NCBI GenBank assembly: GCA_023256355.1
Contig: JAGDXJ010000060.1
Span: 1-34,991, forward strand
Source of the DNA: Nitrososphaerales archaeon
GTDB lineage: Archaea > Thermoproteota > Nitrososphaeria > Conexivisphaerales > UBA164
Direction of reading: 5' to 3'
Length of the DNA: 34,991 nucleotides
Part shown: positions 1 through 10,528 of the stretch, in pieces
Layout of the letters: each line of letters opens with the position of its first letter
How positions within the stretch are numbered: the stretch's first letter is position 1
Made by a program: the position numbers and the translations under genes
Notes under the pieces: model-generated
Told to the model about the DNA's origin: nothing
The model's database searches: none
The model's input: only the letters and a program-made list of their open reading frames with translations

Positions 1-51
1 AATACACTTTTGCAGTTGGGCTATAAGAAAGCTTTTTTGCTTTATTTTAAT

Positions 52-348
52 ATGAGAGCATTGATAGTTTTGCCATGGGGTGAGGCGCTGGCGTTCGCCA
101 TCGCGTTTGCCAGCGGGGTGCTTTTCGGCGTGGCGATGAAAAAGAGCACAGCCTCGCTCGTGCTCACGCTCGGCGGCGTGGCGCTTGCCGGCCTGCTCAT
201 TGCGGTGCTTTATTCGCTGCCCCTGCAGCCCGTGTTTCTGGGCATCCCCGCCGCCGTAAAACAGCTGGCAGGAGCATCGCCCGCTGCCTTTGTCGGCGCC
301 CCGTTGAGCTTCATGGTCGGCGTTGCGGTCGGCGTGAAGAAAAGCTGA
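52..348 (+). CDS. Small hydrophobic membrane protein, function unknown
   Basis: The protein has 98 residues, starting at the ATG at 52; a TTG in the same frame at 10 would add 14 residues and is less likely. It holds two or three membrane-spanning stretches (about residues 10-27, 31-52 and 75-95) rich in Ala, Gly, Leu and Val, with small-residue spacing typical of packed helices, and ends in a Lys-rich tail. I recognise no family. The gene is strikingly GC-rich at third codon positions (GCG, GCC, CTC, GGC), unlike the AT-richer genes after 2300. This suggests that 1-2100 has a different origin or expression class. A T-rich promoter-like stretch lies just upstream (about 25-50). Confidence 0.6.
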   Translation: MRALIVLPWGEALAFAIAFASGVLFGVAMKKSTASLVLTLGGVALAGLLIAVLYSLPLQPVFLGIPAAVKQLAGASPAAFVGAPLSFMVGVAVGVKKS

Positions 349-372
349 TGCGTTTTCGCGGTGAAACAGGGG

Positions 373-380
373 TTTTTATA
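373..380 (+). promoter_or_regulatory. TATA-box-like element for the acidic miniprotein
   Basis: A TTTTTATA stretch is centred about 25 nt before the ATG at 402. This spacing is expected for an archaeal leaderless transcript, and no Shine-Dalgarno motif is visible. Confidence 0.5.
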
Positions 381-401
381 TGCTTTGCTGGTTGGTTATG
401 C

Positions 402-506
402 ATGAGCGAAGAAGAGGAATGGGACGCAGACTACGAAGAGGACTACGAGGAAGACTACGAGGAAGACTGGGATGAGGACGAAAGCGACGAAGAGGAAGAA
501 GAATAA
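402..506 (+). CDS. 34-residue highly acidic miniprotein
   Basis: This short frame encodes 34 residues, of which 25 are Asp or Glu and none is Lys or Arg. It contains three consecutive Tyr-Glu-Glu-Asp units and two Trp residues. Support is the correctly spaced TATA-like box, an ATG start, a clean TAA stop, and a regular repeat unit that is unlikely by chance. Acidic tails of this kind occur in DNA-mimic or nucleic-acid-binding-protein partners and in metal-binding proteins; which applies here is unknown. It lies just before the palindromic repeat region, so a link to that locus is possible but unproven. A chance open frame in an acidic-codon repeat remains possible. Confidence 0.55.
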   Translation: MSEEEEWDADYEEDYEEDYEEDWDEDESDEEEEE

Positions 507-569
507 AGGCACAGAAGAAATTTAATTTTTTTGGTTGCTTGCCCCAGCAAAACCTGCGCTTTTTTGGCA

Positions 570-758
570 GTTAGGTAAACACAAAGCCACAAAAAAGGCG
601 ATCCTGTGTCAGTCTGGTGGTTTGCTCGTTTCATTGCAATAATTATAACTTTAACAATGAAACGCGCGCCCAAAAGATCCTGTGTCACTGTTTCATGTGG
701 GGGTGACACAGGATAAGCCTATCGCTCTATCTTTATTTCCATTTTGTGTTTACCTAAC
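570..758 (+). repeat. Palindromic ~189-bp element with terminal inverted repeats, copy 1
   Basis: The element starts with GTTAGGTAAACAC (570-582) and ends with its exact complement GTGTTTACCTAAC (746-758). Inside are GATCCTGTGTCA at 600 and 676, its complement TGACACAGGAT at 704-714 (forming an 11-bp hairpin arm with 676-687), and a palindrome GTTTCATTG...CAATGAAAC at 629-664. The whole unit recurs in reverse complement at 877-1061. No protein-coding signal is seen in it. Confidence 0.85.
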
Positions 759-876
759 TTTTTTTAAAAAATGTACACTACAGATGGTAAGATATGTGTC
801 AGGTATATATATAATTCAAAAAATAGAAAAATAGGGTAAAAATTCTAAAATAAGATATATATTCTAAAATTAGAAA
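759..876. other. AT-rich core between the two inverted palindromic elements
   Basis: This 118-bp segment is strongly AT-rich, with runs such as TATATATATAATTC and two near-repeats of ATTCTAAAAT(A/T)A. It has no open frame of note. It lies exactly between two mirror-image repeat units, an arrangement seen for unwinding elements of replication origins and also for spacers between two inverted mobile miniatures. One extra TGTGTCAG half motif is at 795-802. Confidence 0.6.
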
Positions 877-1061
877 GTTAGGTAAACACGAAGTGGAAAT
901 AAAGATAGAAGGGGGGTTTATCTTGTGTCAGTGGGTCATGAAACGCTGACACAGGATCTTTTTTGGGTCGCACCATGCCTCGTTTCATTGCAAACGTTAT
1001 AATTTTGACAATGAAGTGTTAAAAAAACCCACTGACACAGGTTGGCCGGTGTTTACCTAAC
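877..1061 (-). repeat. Palindromic ~185-bp element, copy 2, inverted relative to copy 1
   Basis: It has the same termini as copy 1: GTTAGGTAAACAC (877-889) and GTGTTTACCTAAC (1049-1061). Read as reverse complement it follows copy 1 along its length. It shares GTGGAAATAAAGATAG next to the terminal motif (ATGG... in copy 1), the TGTGTCA/TGACACA hairpin (924-954), the TTTCATTG...CAATGAA palindrome (983-1015) and TGACACAGG (1033). A further partial terminal motif TGTTTACCTAAC follows at 1065-1076. Differences are scattered substitutions and small indels, so the copies are old or under loose constraint. Confidence 0.85.
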
Positions 1062-1172
1062 TATTGTTTACCTAACTTTCAAAATTTTGAATTTCCGTCC
1101 ATATTTTTGAGTCGTTAGCGCAGTTTTTGAACGGGTTTTTCGCAGTTTTCGGTCTTAATTTCGCAAAATACT

Positions 1173-1625
1173 ATGTCCGACGACGATGTCGAAAAAAAGC
1201 GCAGCATGCCTTTTTTCGACGTAAAGCTCATGGCACAGCGGGGCGCCCAAACGCACAAAAGCGAAATTTACACCACATATGTGAAGTACTGCGATAAAAA
1301 CGGTCTGTCTAAAGTAAACGATGTAAGCTTCTTCAAAAACCTTGTAAAGTTCGGCATTGATACGCGGGATGTGGCGCGCCCATATATAAACGGAAGGCAG
1401 GTGCACGCCCTTAACAACGTCGCGCTTAAGCCTGAAAACGCGTGGGGGCTTGATGATGGCGAGCTTGAAGCGCCTGAAGGAGAGCCGCTCCCTGAAATTA
1501 AGTCCGCGTTACAAATACAGCCCGTGCCACCCCACGTTGAAACAAACACGGTTCAGGTGTCGCCCCCATTGCCACCGCGCGCCAGCCTGAGTAACCAAAG
1601 GTCGAAGCGCAGCCAACAAATATAA
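1173..1625 (+). CDS. Winged-helix-like DNA-binding protein, possibly the tail of a D5/P4-type primase; 3' end probably frameshifted
   Basis: The protein has 150 residues from the ATG at 1173. Residues about 30-90 (KSEIYTTYVKYCDKNG... to ...INGRQVHALNNVALKP) look like the winged-helix domain found at the C terminus of phage/plasmid D5/P4-type primase-helicases; this is recognised by pattern only. Residues 95-150 are Pro-rich and linker-like. The frame stops at TAA 1623, but the same frame continues after the stop into a Cys-rich segment, and another frame bridges the stop (see next entry). The visible protein is therefore probably truncated. It sits directly downstream of the paired palindromic elements and could bind them. 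GC and codon use resemble the first gene of the window more than the main genome. Confidence 0.55.
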   Translation: MSDDDVEKKRSMPFFDVKLMAQRGAQTHKSEIYTTYVKYCDKNGLSKVNDVSFFKNLVKFGIDTRDVARPYINGRQVHALNNVALKPENAWGLDDGELEAPEGEPLPEIKSALQIQPVPPHVETNTVQVSPPLPPRASLSNQRSKRSQQI

Positions 1626-1839
1626 ACGTTGTGCCCGCTCCCTCGAATGCGCCACAGCGCAAAGCCTCCAAAAACGGTGTGTTGCTTCTGCACGTACTTT
1701 CACAACTGTAAGTGCGAAAAGTACCCGAACGCGTGATCGTAACTGAAACTGCGCTGTACCCGCTGAAATGCCCCTATTTCAAGCCACCCCCGACGGCTCG
1801 GATTTCACAGGGCTGTTTTTACCCAGCGATGAAACATGA
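1626..1839 (+). pseudogene. Probable frameshifted 3' continuation of the winged-helix gene, with a Cys-rich knuckle
   Basis: After TAA 1623 the same frame runs to TGA 1734 and encodes a Cys-rich end (VCCFCTYFHNCKCEKYPNA, about 1677-1733), like a zinc knuckle. Between about 1600 and 1672 a different frame encodes a Pro/Ala/Asn-rich stretch (QPTNINVVPAPSNAPQRK) that continues the linker composition. After 1737 another frame reads VIVTETALYPL, then a fourth segment from ATG 1768 encodes 23 residues (MPLFQATPDGSDFTGLFLPS...) to TGA 1837. That stop overlaps the ATG of the next gene. Short coding-like pieces in alternating frames suggest a decayed gene or assembly indels; homopolymers (for example A5 at 1671) lie near one switch. 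Confidence 0.4.
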
Positions 1840-2093
1840 ACGCCCCAAAACAAACACGCAGGCGCCCGCTCAATGCGTTGTTAGCTTTGCTTCTGCTTGC
1901 GCTCGCTGTGTTTGCACCAGCAACCGAAGCAGTAGGTGTGGGCTTGTGCCTTATTTCGATATTGCTCCGGGTGCTCGCGCAGGAGCCAGCGCGCCACAGC
2001 GCTTTTATGCTTTTCAATAAAGCCCAGCGCGAGCTCTGCAACCTCATCGTACGCCATGAAACAGAAAAGGACAGCCGGGCATATATTTGTTGA
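1836..2093 (+). CDS. Small two-helix membrane protein, unknown
   Basis: The protein has 85 residues. Its ATG (1836) overlaps the TGA that ends the preceding coding piece in an ATGA arrangement, suggesting translational coupling. An Arg-rich start (residues 7-11) is followed by two hydrophobic helices (about 13-28 and 31-48) and then a hydrophilic tail with KAQRELCNLIVRHETEK. The positive N terminus and paired helices fit a small inner-membrane hairpin protein. No family is recognised. Other overlapping frames here are less protein-like. Confidence 0.45.
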   Translation: MNAPKQTRRRPLNALLALLLLALAVFAPATEAVGVGLCLISILLRVLAQEPARHSAFMLFNKAQRELCNLIVRHETEKDSRAYIC

Positions 2094-2123
2094 GAAGCGT
2101 TTGGGGGGAGGGGGTACCCAACA

Positions 2124-2146
2124 GCCGAGGGGTAGGATTTGAACCG
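2124..2146 (-). other. tRNA 3'-end-like fragment
   Basis: On the minus strand CGGTTCAAATCCTACCCCTCGGC resembles a T-loop (TTCAAAT), the 3' half of a T-stem and a 3' acceptor strand. The 5' T-stem half does not pair and no other tRNA parts are present. It starts about 10 nt past the 3' end of tRNA-Met, with an A-rich spacer between. Such orphan 3' tRNA pieces are typical scars of integrase attachment sites. Confidence 0.4.
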
Positions 2147-2156
2147 AAAACTTTAT

Positions 2157-2230
2157 TGCCGGGGGAGGGCTTTGAACCCTCGACCTCCAGATTATGAGTC
2201 TGGCGCTCTAACCAGCTGAGCTACCCCGGC
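2157..2230 (-). tRNA. tRNA-Met(CAT), elongator type
   Basis: The minus strand folds into a full cloverleaf. The acceptor GCCGGGG pairs with CCCCGGC over 7 bp. The D arm is GCTC/GAGC with an AGCTGGTTA loop, the anticodon stem CCAGA/TCTGG encloses CTCATAA (anticodon CAT), and the T arm is GAGGG-TTCAAAG-CCCTC. The discriminator A is at 2157, and CCA is not encoded. The G1-C72 pair and D arm fit an elongator rather than an archaeal initiator; a CAT-anticodon tRNA-Ile2 is the less likely alternative. No intron is present. Confidence 0.95.
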
Positions 2231-2349
2231 TTTATACTAACATCAAATTTTGCGATTTAATACTTTTTCGCTTTGTTTAAGGTTTGTCAGCGCAAAAGCT
2301 GAAAGTTTTTCAGCAGGATTATAAGTTGCTTAATACGATATAGTCAAGC

Positions 2350-3129
2350 ATGAGCAGGATTTCGATGATAAAGACGCCGCTTTATCTTGTTTCAATAATT
2401 CCCGTAATATATGCATGGATTAAAACAGGGTTCAAAAACCCTTTTCTTTTTGCCTTAATAGTTGTTTTTGCTTTAGTTTCTCAGCTTTCAATGAACATCG
2501 AGATGGATTCCGAAGATCAAAAAAGGGGTATGAAATGTTTTGAAAGCGAGCCATTATTAAATGTCGGACCTTGCCATATGCTACTTTTCAAACAAAATCA
2601 TCTTAACGTAATCAGAAAATCCTCACTTGTACTGCTGCTCATTATAGCAGTTGTTGTGCTTGCATTTACCCGTATGCTTGTACTACTACTTTACGGGTTA
2701 GCGGGAATAGTTTTGATGTACGCCTACCTAAAGAAACCTCTTGAGCTTTACAAAAGGGGAGTGGGTGAAGTTTCGACTTTTTTTGATTTTGGACCGATTC
2801 TGGTTCTGGGATCGTATACGGCTCTTGGAGGAGGTTCTTTGAACAGCGTACTTATACCTTCTCTAGGTTTCGGCCTTATAGCTTCTTCCATAAGGTATTC
2901 TCATCACATAGTGGAAGAAGCAGAAGGCTCCAGAAGAAAAATGTTTTACCCTTACGCTCACGCTCTGCTGCTGGTACTTTCATCCTTAACAGCTTTAAGC
3001 CCTCTTAAGGCAGCGCTTCTGATTCCGGTTGTTGTACTGGTTTCAGTTTATGCATCAAGACAAAGGCTAAAAACGTGGGCTGATCTGCTTTACCTTGTAT
3101 ATTTTTTTACAGTAATTTCTTTATTATAA
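2350..3129 (+). CDS. UbiA-family prenyltransferase homologue with degenerate second Asp motif
   Basis: The protein has 259 residues and seven or eight hydrophobic helices, which fits the UbiA superfamily of membrane enzymes that join a polyprenyl chain to an aromatic or other acceptor. The first Mg-diphosphate motif is recognisable (N49, D53, D56, followed by a KRG). The mid-protein YLKKPLELYKRGVGE...FGPILVLG block (about 126-155) matches MenA-like members. The second motif, normally NxxRDxxxD, reads SIRYSHHIVEEAEG (about 180-193), so the expected Asp residues are absent or replaced by Glu. It may therefore be inactive, altered in substrate, or a partner of the convergent UbiA fusion 35 bp away. 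The ATG start follows AT-rich DNA with no clear Shine-Dalgarno. Confidence 0.75.
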   Translation: MSRISMIKTPLYLVSIIPVIYAWIKTGFKNPFLFALIVVFALVSQLSMNIEMDSEDQKRGMKCFESEPLLNVGPCHMLLFKQNHLNVIRKSSLVLLLIIAVVVLAFTRMLVLLLYGLAGIVLMYAYLKKPLELYKRGVGEVSTFFDFGPILVLGSYTALGGGSLNSVLIPSLGFGLIASSIRYSHHIVEEAEGSRRKMFYPYAHALLLVLSSLTALSPLKAALLIPVVVLVSVYASRQRLKTWADLLYLVYFFTVISLL

Positions 3130-3164
3130 TCAGATAAGATTACCGTTGGGACTTATACCAAAAT

Positions 3165-4484
3165 TCAAACGATAGATGAGATTATTAAAGCAACTAGCAT
3201 GAAGGCTATAGAAAAGTACATGTGAAGTGCCGTAAAGAACCCAGTCTGCTGATCCAGTATCTTTCTTTTCCAGCTTTTTGAGTTCATCGCTATCTTTGTA
3301 AGCCTGTAAGCCCACGGCATGGTAAGGAAAGACCCAAGTATCGGCCAGTAAGTTCTGTCCAGAAAAACCGCAAACGCAAAAAGCGCGTAGCTCAGCCATA
3401 TAAGCGCAAGATAGTATGCTTTTGATCCTTTTTCTCCAAGCAAAAGGGCAACAGTTTTGATACCGGCCCTTTTGTCATCTTCCATATCTCTCCAGTTGTT
3501 TGCGTGGAGGACAGCAACTATGACCATGCCTATTGCTACCGATATAAGGACGCTTGCCATGCTTATCTTAGCTCCCATAAGGGCTTCTGTGCCCAGGACG
3601 ATGCCCGGTCCAAATGCTAACATGACCCCAAGGTCTCCAAGCGCTAGCCACTTAAGCCCAACCTTGGGTATCCCGTACATAAGCCCTGCAACAAGCCCCA
3701 ATATTATAAAGGGGACTATTGAAGCCCTCGCTAAAGCAAGATAAACGCCTATCATGAGCGATGCTGTAAGCAGAAATAAAGAGTAAGCTAGCTGGAACCT
3801 CGGCTTCATAAGTCCGTCAATAAGAACCCTCGAACCCGCTGAACCCATTCCGTTAGGCAGGTCTACTTTGCTTATGTAATCAAAATAATCGCTGAGCGCG
3901 TTAAAGGCACCGTGAACCATTATTATGCCTAAGATGGCAAGCATGAAGAATAAAACCACTATCTGTCTTGCTAGAAGAACGCCAAGGATCATCGCAGAAA
4001 CGCTCATCTGAAGGCTCCATGGCCTTAAAGCCCTTAACAGCTTAACCGGCTCTTTTTCACTCAACTCTTCAAGGTTAAAATCAGCATAGTACTTTTTTGG
4101 CTCATCGCTCATGTCCGTAACCCTTATCCTCTCGGGAACAAGCCTAACAAGAACTACGTTTCCCATGGTTATAAAAAGAAGGTCTTCAGGAACTTTGGAA
4201 AGCAAAACTCCCCTTTCTCTTTCGAGCTTTGCCGGGTCGCCAAGGACTTCAACTTTTCCTTCTCCCTGGACAAAAAGGTCTGGCCTGTTCAGATCTATTG
4301 AAAAAGAAACCCTTGGGTTTTTCTGAACCGCTTTTAGCGTCCTACCTTCATTTTCAAGAAGAAAGATAAACCCATCATGCATAGCATAATAAACTTTTAT
4401 GCCCCATGGACCCTGATCGTCACAGACGGATATGTTCATTGTTTTTGCCTTTCTTAGAAGATTTATGACACGCCTGTCAATCAT
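3165..4484 (-). CDS. Fusion of PNPOx-like flavin-binding domain and UbiA-type (MenA-like) prenyltransferase
   Basis: The protein has 439 residues in two parts. Residues 1-130 resemble the split-barrel pyridoxamine-5'-phosphate-oxidase-like fold, a soluble FMN or F420-type domain; note the WGIKVYYAMHDGFIFLL strand pattern. Residues 145-439 are a complete UbiA membrane domain with both Asp motifs intact: N195/D199/D202 (NALSDYFD) and N330/D333/D337 (NNWRDMEDD, then KRAG). MenA-type enzymes prenylate dihydroxynaphthoate in menaquinone synthesis, and other archaeal UbiA members make ether lipids, so the substrate is not certain. The fusion suggests flavin chemistry or sensing coupled to prenylation on the cytoplasmic face. 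A TATA-like CTTAAATAA sits about 27-34 nt before the start, consistent with a leaderless message. The neighbour converges. Confidence 0.85.
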   Translation of the reverse strand: MIDRRVINLLRKAKTMNISVCDDQGPWGIKVYYAMHDGFIFLLENEGRTLKAVQKNPRVSFSIDLNRPDLFVQGEGKVEVLGDPAKLERERGVLLSKVPEDLLFITMGNVVLVRLVPERIRVTDMSDEPKKYYADFNLEELSEKEPVKLLRALRPWSLQMSVSAMILGVLLARQIVVLFFMLAILGIIMVHGAFNALSDYFDYISKVDLPNGMGSAGSRVLIDGLMKPRFQLAYSLFLLTASLMIGVYLALARASIVPFIILGLVAGLMYGIPKVGLKWLALGDLGVMLAFGPGIVLGTEALMGAKISMASVLISVAIGMVIVAVLHANNWRDMEDDKRAGIKTVALLLGEKGSKAYYLALIWLSYALFAFAVFLDRTYWPILGSFLTMPWAYRLTKIAMNSKSWKRKILDQQTGFFTALHMYFSIAFMLVALIISSIV

Positions 4485-4578
4485 CTGGTTTTGTGATGCA
4501 TTTTTCGTTATTTAAGCTTTGTTAAAGATATAATTTTATGAAGTTTATGAACAAAAAATGAAAAATTAATGTTAAACG

Positions 4579-4586
4579 TTTATATC
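4579..4586 (+). promoter_or_regulatory. TATA box of the zinc-finger/oxidoreductase operon
   Basis: TTTATATC is centred 27 nt before the ATG at 4610, with no Shine-Dalgarno between; a leaderless start is likely. Confidence 0.6.
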
Positions 4587-4609
4587 TTAAAGCGTATTAA
4601 AAAATACCA

Positions 4610-4905
4610 ATGAAATGCATAAACTGCTCTTATTATAGGCAACACCCAATCTACGAGTTTATGGGATACTGTGAGAAAAAAGGTTCTGCTGTCTTCCCTG
4701 AAGATAGCTGCAGAGACGCCATCAGTACTGTTAAAGAGGAAACTGAAAAGCTCTTTGAAAACTACGGATGGGCATACTGTATCGAGTGCGGCAGCGTGCT
4801 TTTTGATAGGAGCGAGCTTGATAAACACATAAGCCTAGGACACAGCTTGACTCAAAAATTTTTGGAAGATGAGGTAGCTACTTACGAATCACCGGGTGGA
4901 GATTG

Positions 4906-4906
<1 letters not shown>
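4610..4906 (+). CDS. Small zinc-binding protein with C2H2-type finger, coupled to the 2-oxoacid oxidoreductase
   Basis: The protein has 98 residues and two Cys clusters. The N-terminal one (C3, C6, C21, C34) could bind zinc or an iron-sulfur cluster. The C-terminal one (C57, C60, H73, H78) is a classical C2H2 finger. Its TGA stop overlaps the ATG of the alpha subunit (TGATG at 4904-4908), so the two are translated together. It could act in assembly, regulation or nucleic-acid contact for the oxidoreductase; the coupling supports a link but not which role. It is the first gene of a three-gene operon with its own TATA box. Confidence 0.8.
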
Positions 4907-9173
<4,267 letters not shown>

Positions 9174-9238
9174 TAACATATTAAAGAAAAACACTAATTT
9201 AAAATTTAAGTAGAAAACATAATTTAAGTTTTAACGTT

Positions 9239-9290
9239 GCGGGGTGAACTACCCTGACCTTGCGGTCAGGGCTTCCCGGTTCATCGCCGC
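9239..9290 (-). mobile_element. IS200/IS605 (TnpB-type) end remnant with hairpin
   Basis: The stretch holds a perfect 8-bp stem CCCTGACC-TTGC-GGTCAGGG (9252-9271) inside an outer imperfect repeat (GCGGGGTGAAC / GTTCATCGCCGC). On the minus strand it reads GGGAAGCCCTGACC...GGTCAGGGTAGTTCACC, the form found at the 3' ends of IS605/IS1341-type tnpB units, where the guide (omega) RNA scaffold ends. One minus frame encodes CGDEPGSPDRKVRVVHPA, like archaeal TnpB tails. No intact tnpB is present upstream, so this is a scar. Confidence 0.5.
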
Positions 9291-9672
9291 ACTTGCTTTC
9301 ACATGCGCTTACCACTTGATATCTTGCTCAAGTCAAATTTTAGTTTGATTTTTTATTTTCTGATCTTTTTTGTGCAGATTTGTCTAACGAGTTCTTTCGT
9401 TCTTTTTAGCTCTAGACATAAATCTGTAAAGAACACCTGCTGTGACTTAAAAAGCATTCCTAAGGGGGACTTAAGCCTTATTGACCTAAGTAAGAAAAAA
9501 ATAATATAAAGACCGCATTTACATCACGGATCAGTTTACCTGCTGCCTGTCATCCCTGTAAAGGTCAATGTATATTTGGATCCTTAACATTAAAAATTTT
9601 CCGCAAAATCATGCCGATTGCTCTGTACACATTTAGCTCTTGAATGAGTTTTTAACATTAATCAGTTACAGT
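9291..9672. other. Intergenic, decayed sequence between IS remnant and SDR gene
   Basis: No convincing gene is seen. A minus-strand frame at about 9370-9490 (KSQQVFFTDLCLELKRTKEL) is protein-like for about 40 residues but lacks a start and family match. It could be debris of the IS or of an older gene. A plus-strand frame of 68 codons at 9303 looks like its shadow. Confidence 0.4.
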
Positions 9673-10419
9673 TCATGGTTTTAAAGATAATCCACCATCA
9701 ACTGGCACAACGGCGCCAGTTATGTATGATGACTCGTTAGAAGCCAGAAAAAGCGCTAAACTGGCCACGTCTTCGGGTTCTCCGATCTTTTTTAAAGGGA
9801 CCCTTTGTTTCATTTTTTTCCTAGTTTCTACGTCGCTTAATAATTCTTGGTTCATAGGAGTGTCGATTATGCCAGGGGCTATGCAGTTAACCCTTATTTT
9901 GTGCTTTGCAAGCTCAAGAGCCGTTTCTTTAGTCAGCATTATCAGACCGGCTTTAGAAGCGTCATAATGAACCTTTTTGATACGGGGTATATATCCATGA
10001 ATGGAAGAAATGTTTATAATCACACCCTCGTTTTTTTTCTTGATCATTTCTTTAGCTACTGCCTGTGAGCATAAAAATGTGCCAGTTAGATTAACGTCAA
10101 GAACGCGTTTCCATTCTTTTACGCTTAAATCAACAAATGGTTTTTCTGTCTGTATTCCGGCATTGTTCACAAGTATGTCGATCCTGCCAAATCTTTCCAT
10201 CACTGTCCTGACCATGTTTTCAACGTCTTTTTTAGATGATACGTCCACTTTTAAAGCCAACGAGGATCCGCCTATTTCTTTGGAGATCTTCATTGCACTA
10301 TCATAGTCTATATCGGCTATCACTACACGTGCTCCTTCTGAGGCAAAACGCAAAGCTATAGCCCTGCCGATGCCTTTTCCTCCGCCAGTGATAATTGCAA
10401 CCTTTTTGTCCAGTTTCAA
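9673..10419 (-). CDS. Short-chain dehydrogenase/reductase (SDR), sugar or acyl substrate unknown
   Basis: This is a classical SDR of 248 residues. It has the NAD(P) motif TGGGKGIG near the start, NNAG mid-protein, the catalytic Ser in NISSIHG with YxxxK (HYDASKAG), and a C-terminal SSYITGAVVPVDGG. The preferred start is TTG 10419, giving MKLDKKVAIITGGG; a TTG at 10449 would add ten atypical residues. A TATA-like TTTAATCA is 22 nt before 10419. Family members reduce ketones on sugars, polyols or acyl carriers, and sequence alone does not fix the substrate. It follows the heptose operon in the same direction but after a 109-nt gap, so it may be transcribed separately. Confidence 0.88.
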   Translation of the reverse strand: MKLDKKVAIITGGGKGIGRAIALRFASEGARVVIADIDYDSAMKISKEIGGSSLALKVDVSSKKDVENMVRTVMERFGRIDILVNNAGIQTEKPFVDLSVKEWKRVLDVNLTGTFLCSQAVAKEMIKKKNEGVIINISSIHGYIPRIKKVHYDASKAGLIMLTKETALELAKHKIRVNCIAPGIIDTPMNQELLSDVETRKKMKQRVPLKKIGEPEDVASLALFLASNESSYITGAVVPVDGGLSLKP

Positions 10420-10528
10420 TTCACAATACCCACTATAATGATTAAACAATGAGTTGTGTTATTAACTTTTTTGTGCCGACATCGATATGTTGAAACACTG
10501 TAAGCGATCAGAAATCAAGAATCAATTA

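Noticed and set aside
877-920. A genuine archaeal origin recognition box
   Set aside because: The TGGAAA and G-run parts are too far apart, and the mirror arm lacks the G run; kept only as a weak resemblance.
570-1076. CRISPR array
   Set aside because: The repeats occur in both orientations, with unequal spacing and nested palindromes, and no regular spacer length.
1155-1549. Minus-strand frames opposite the winged-helix gene
   Set aside because: They are antisense shadows without start signals or protein-like composition.
1623-1625. Stop-codon recoding (selenocysteine or pyrrolysine)
   Set aside because: The codon is TAA, which is not used for either residue, and indels explain the pattern better.
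1712-2020. 102-codon plus-strand frame as a gene
   Set aside because: Only its first part (VIVTETALYPL) looks protein-like; the rest is a shadow of the two-helix membrane protein at 1836, which has better composition and an ATGA junction.
9303-9509. 68-codon plus-strand frame as a membrane protein
   Set aside because: Composition comes from AT-rich debris, and there is no promoter spacing, no ribosome site and no family. The minus frame looks more protein-like.
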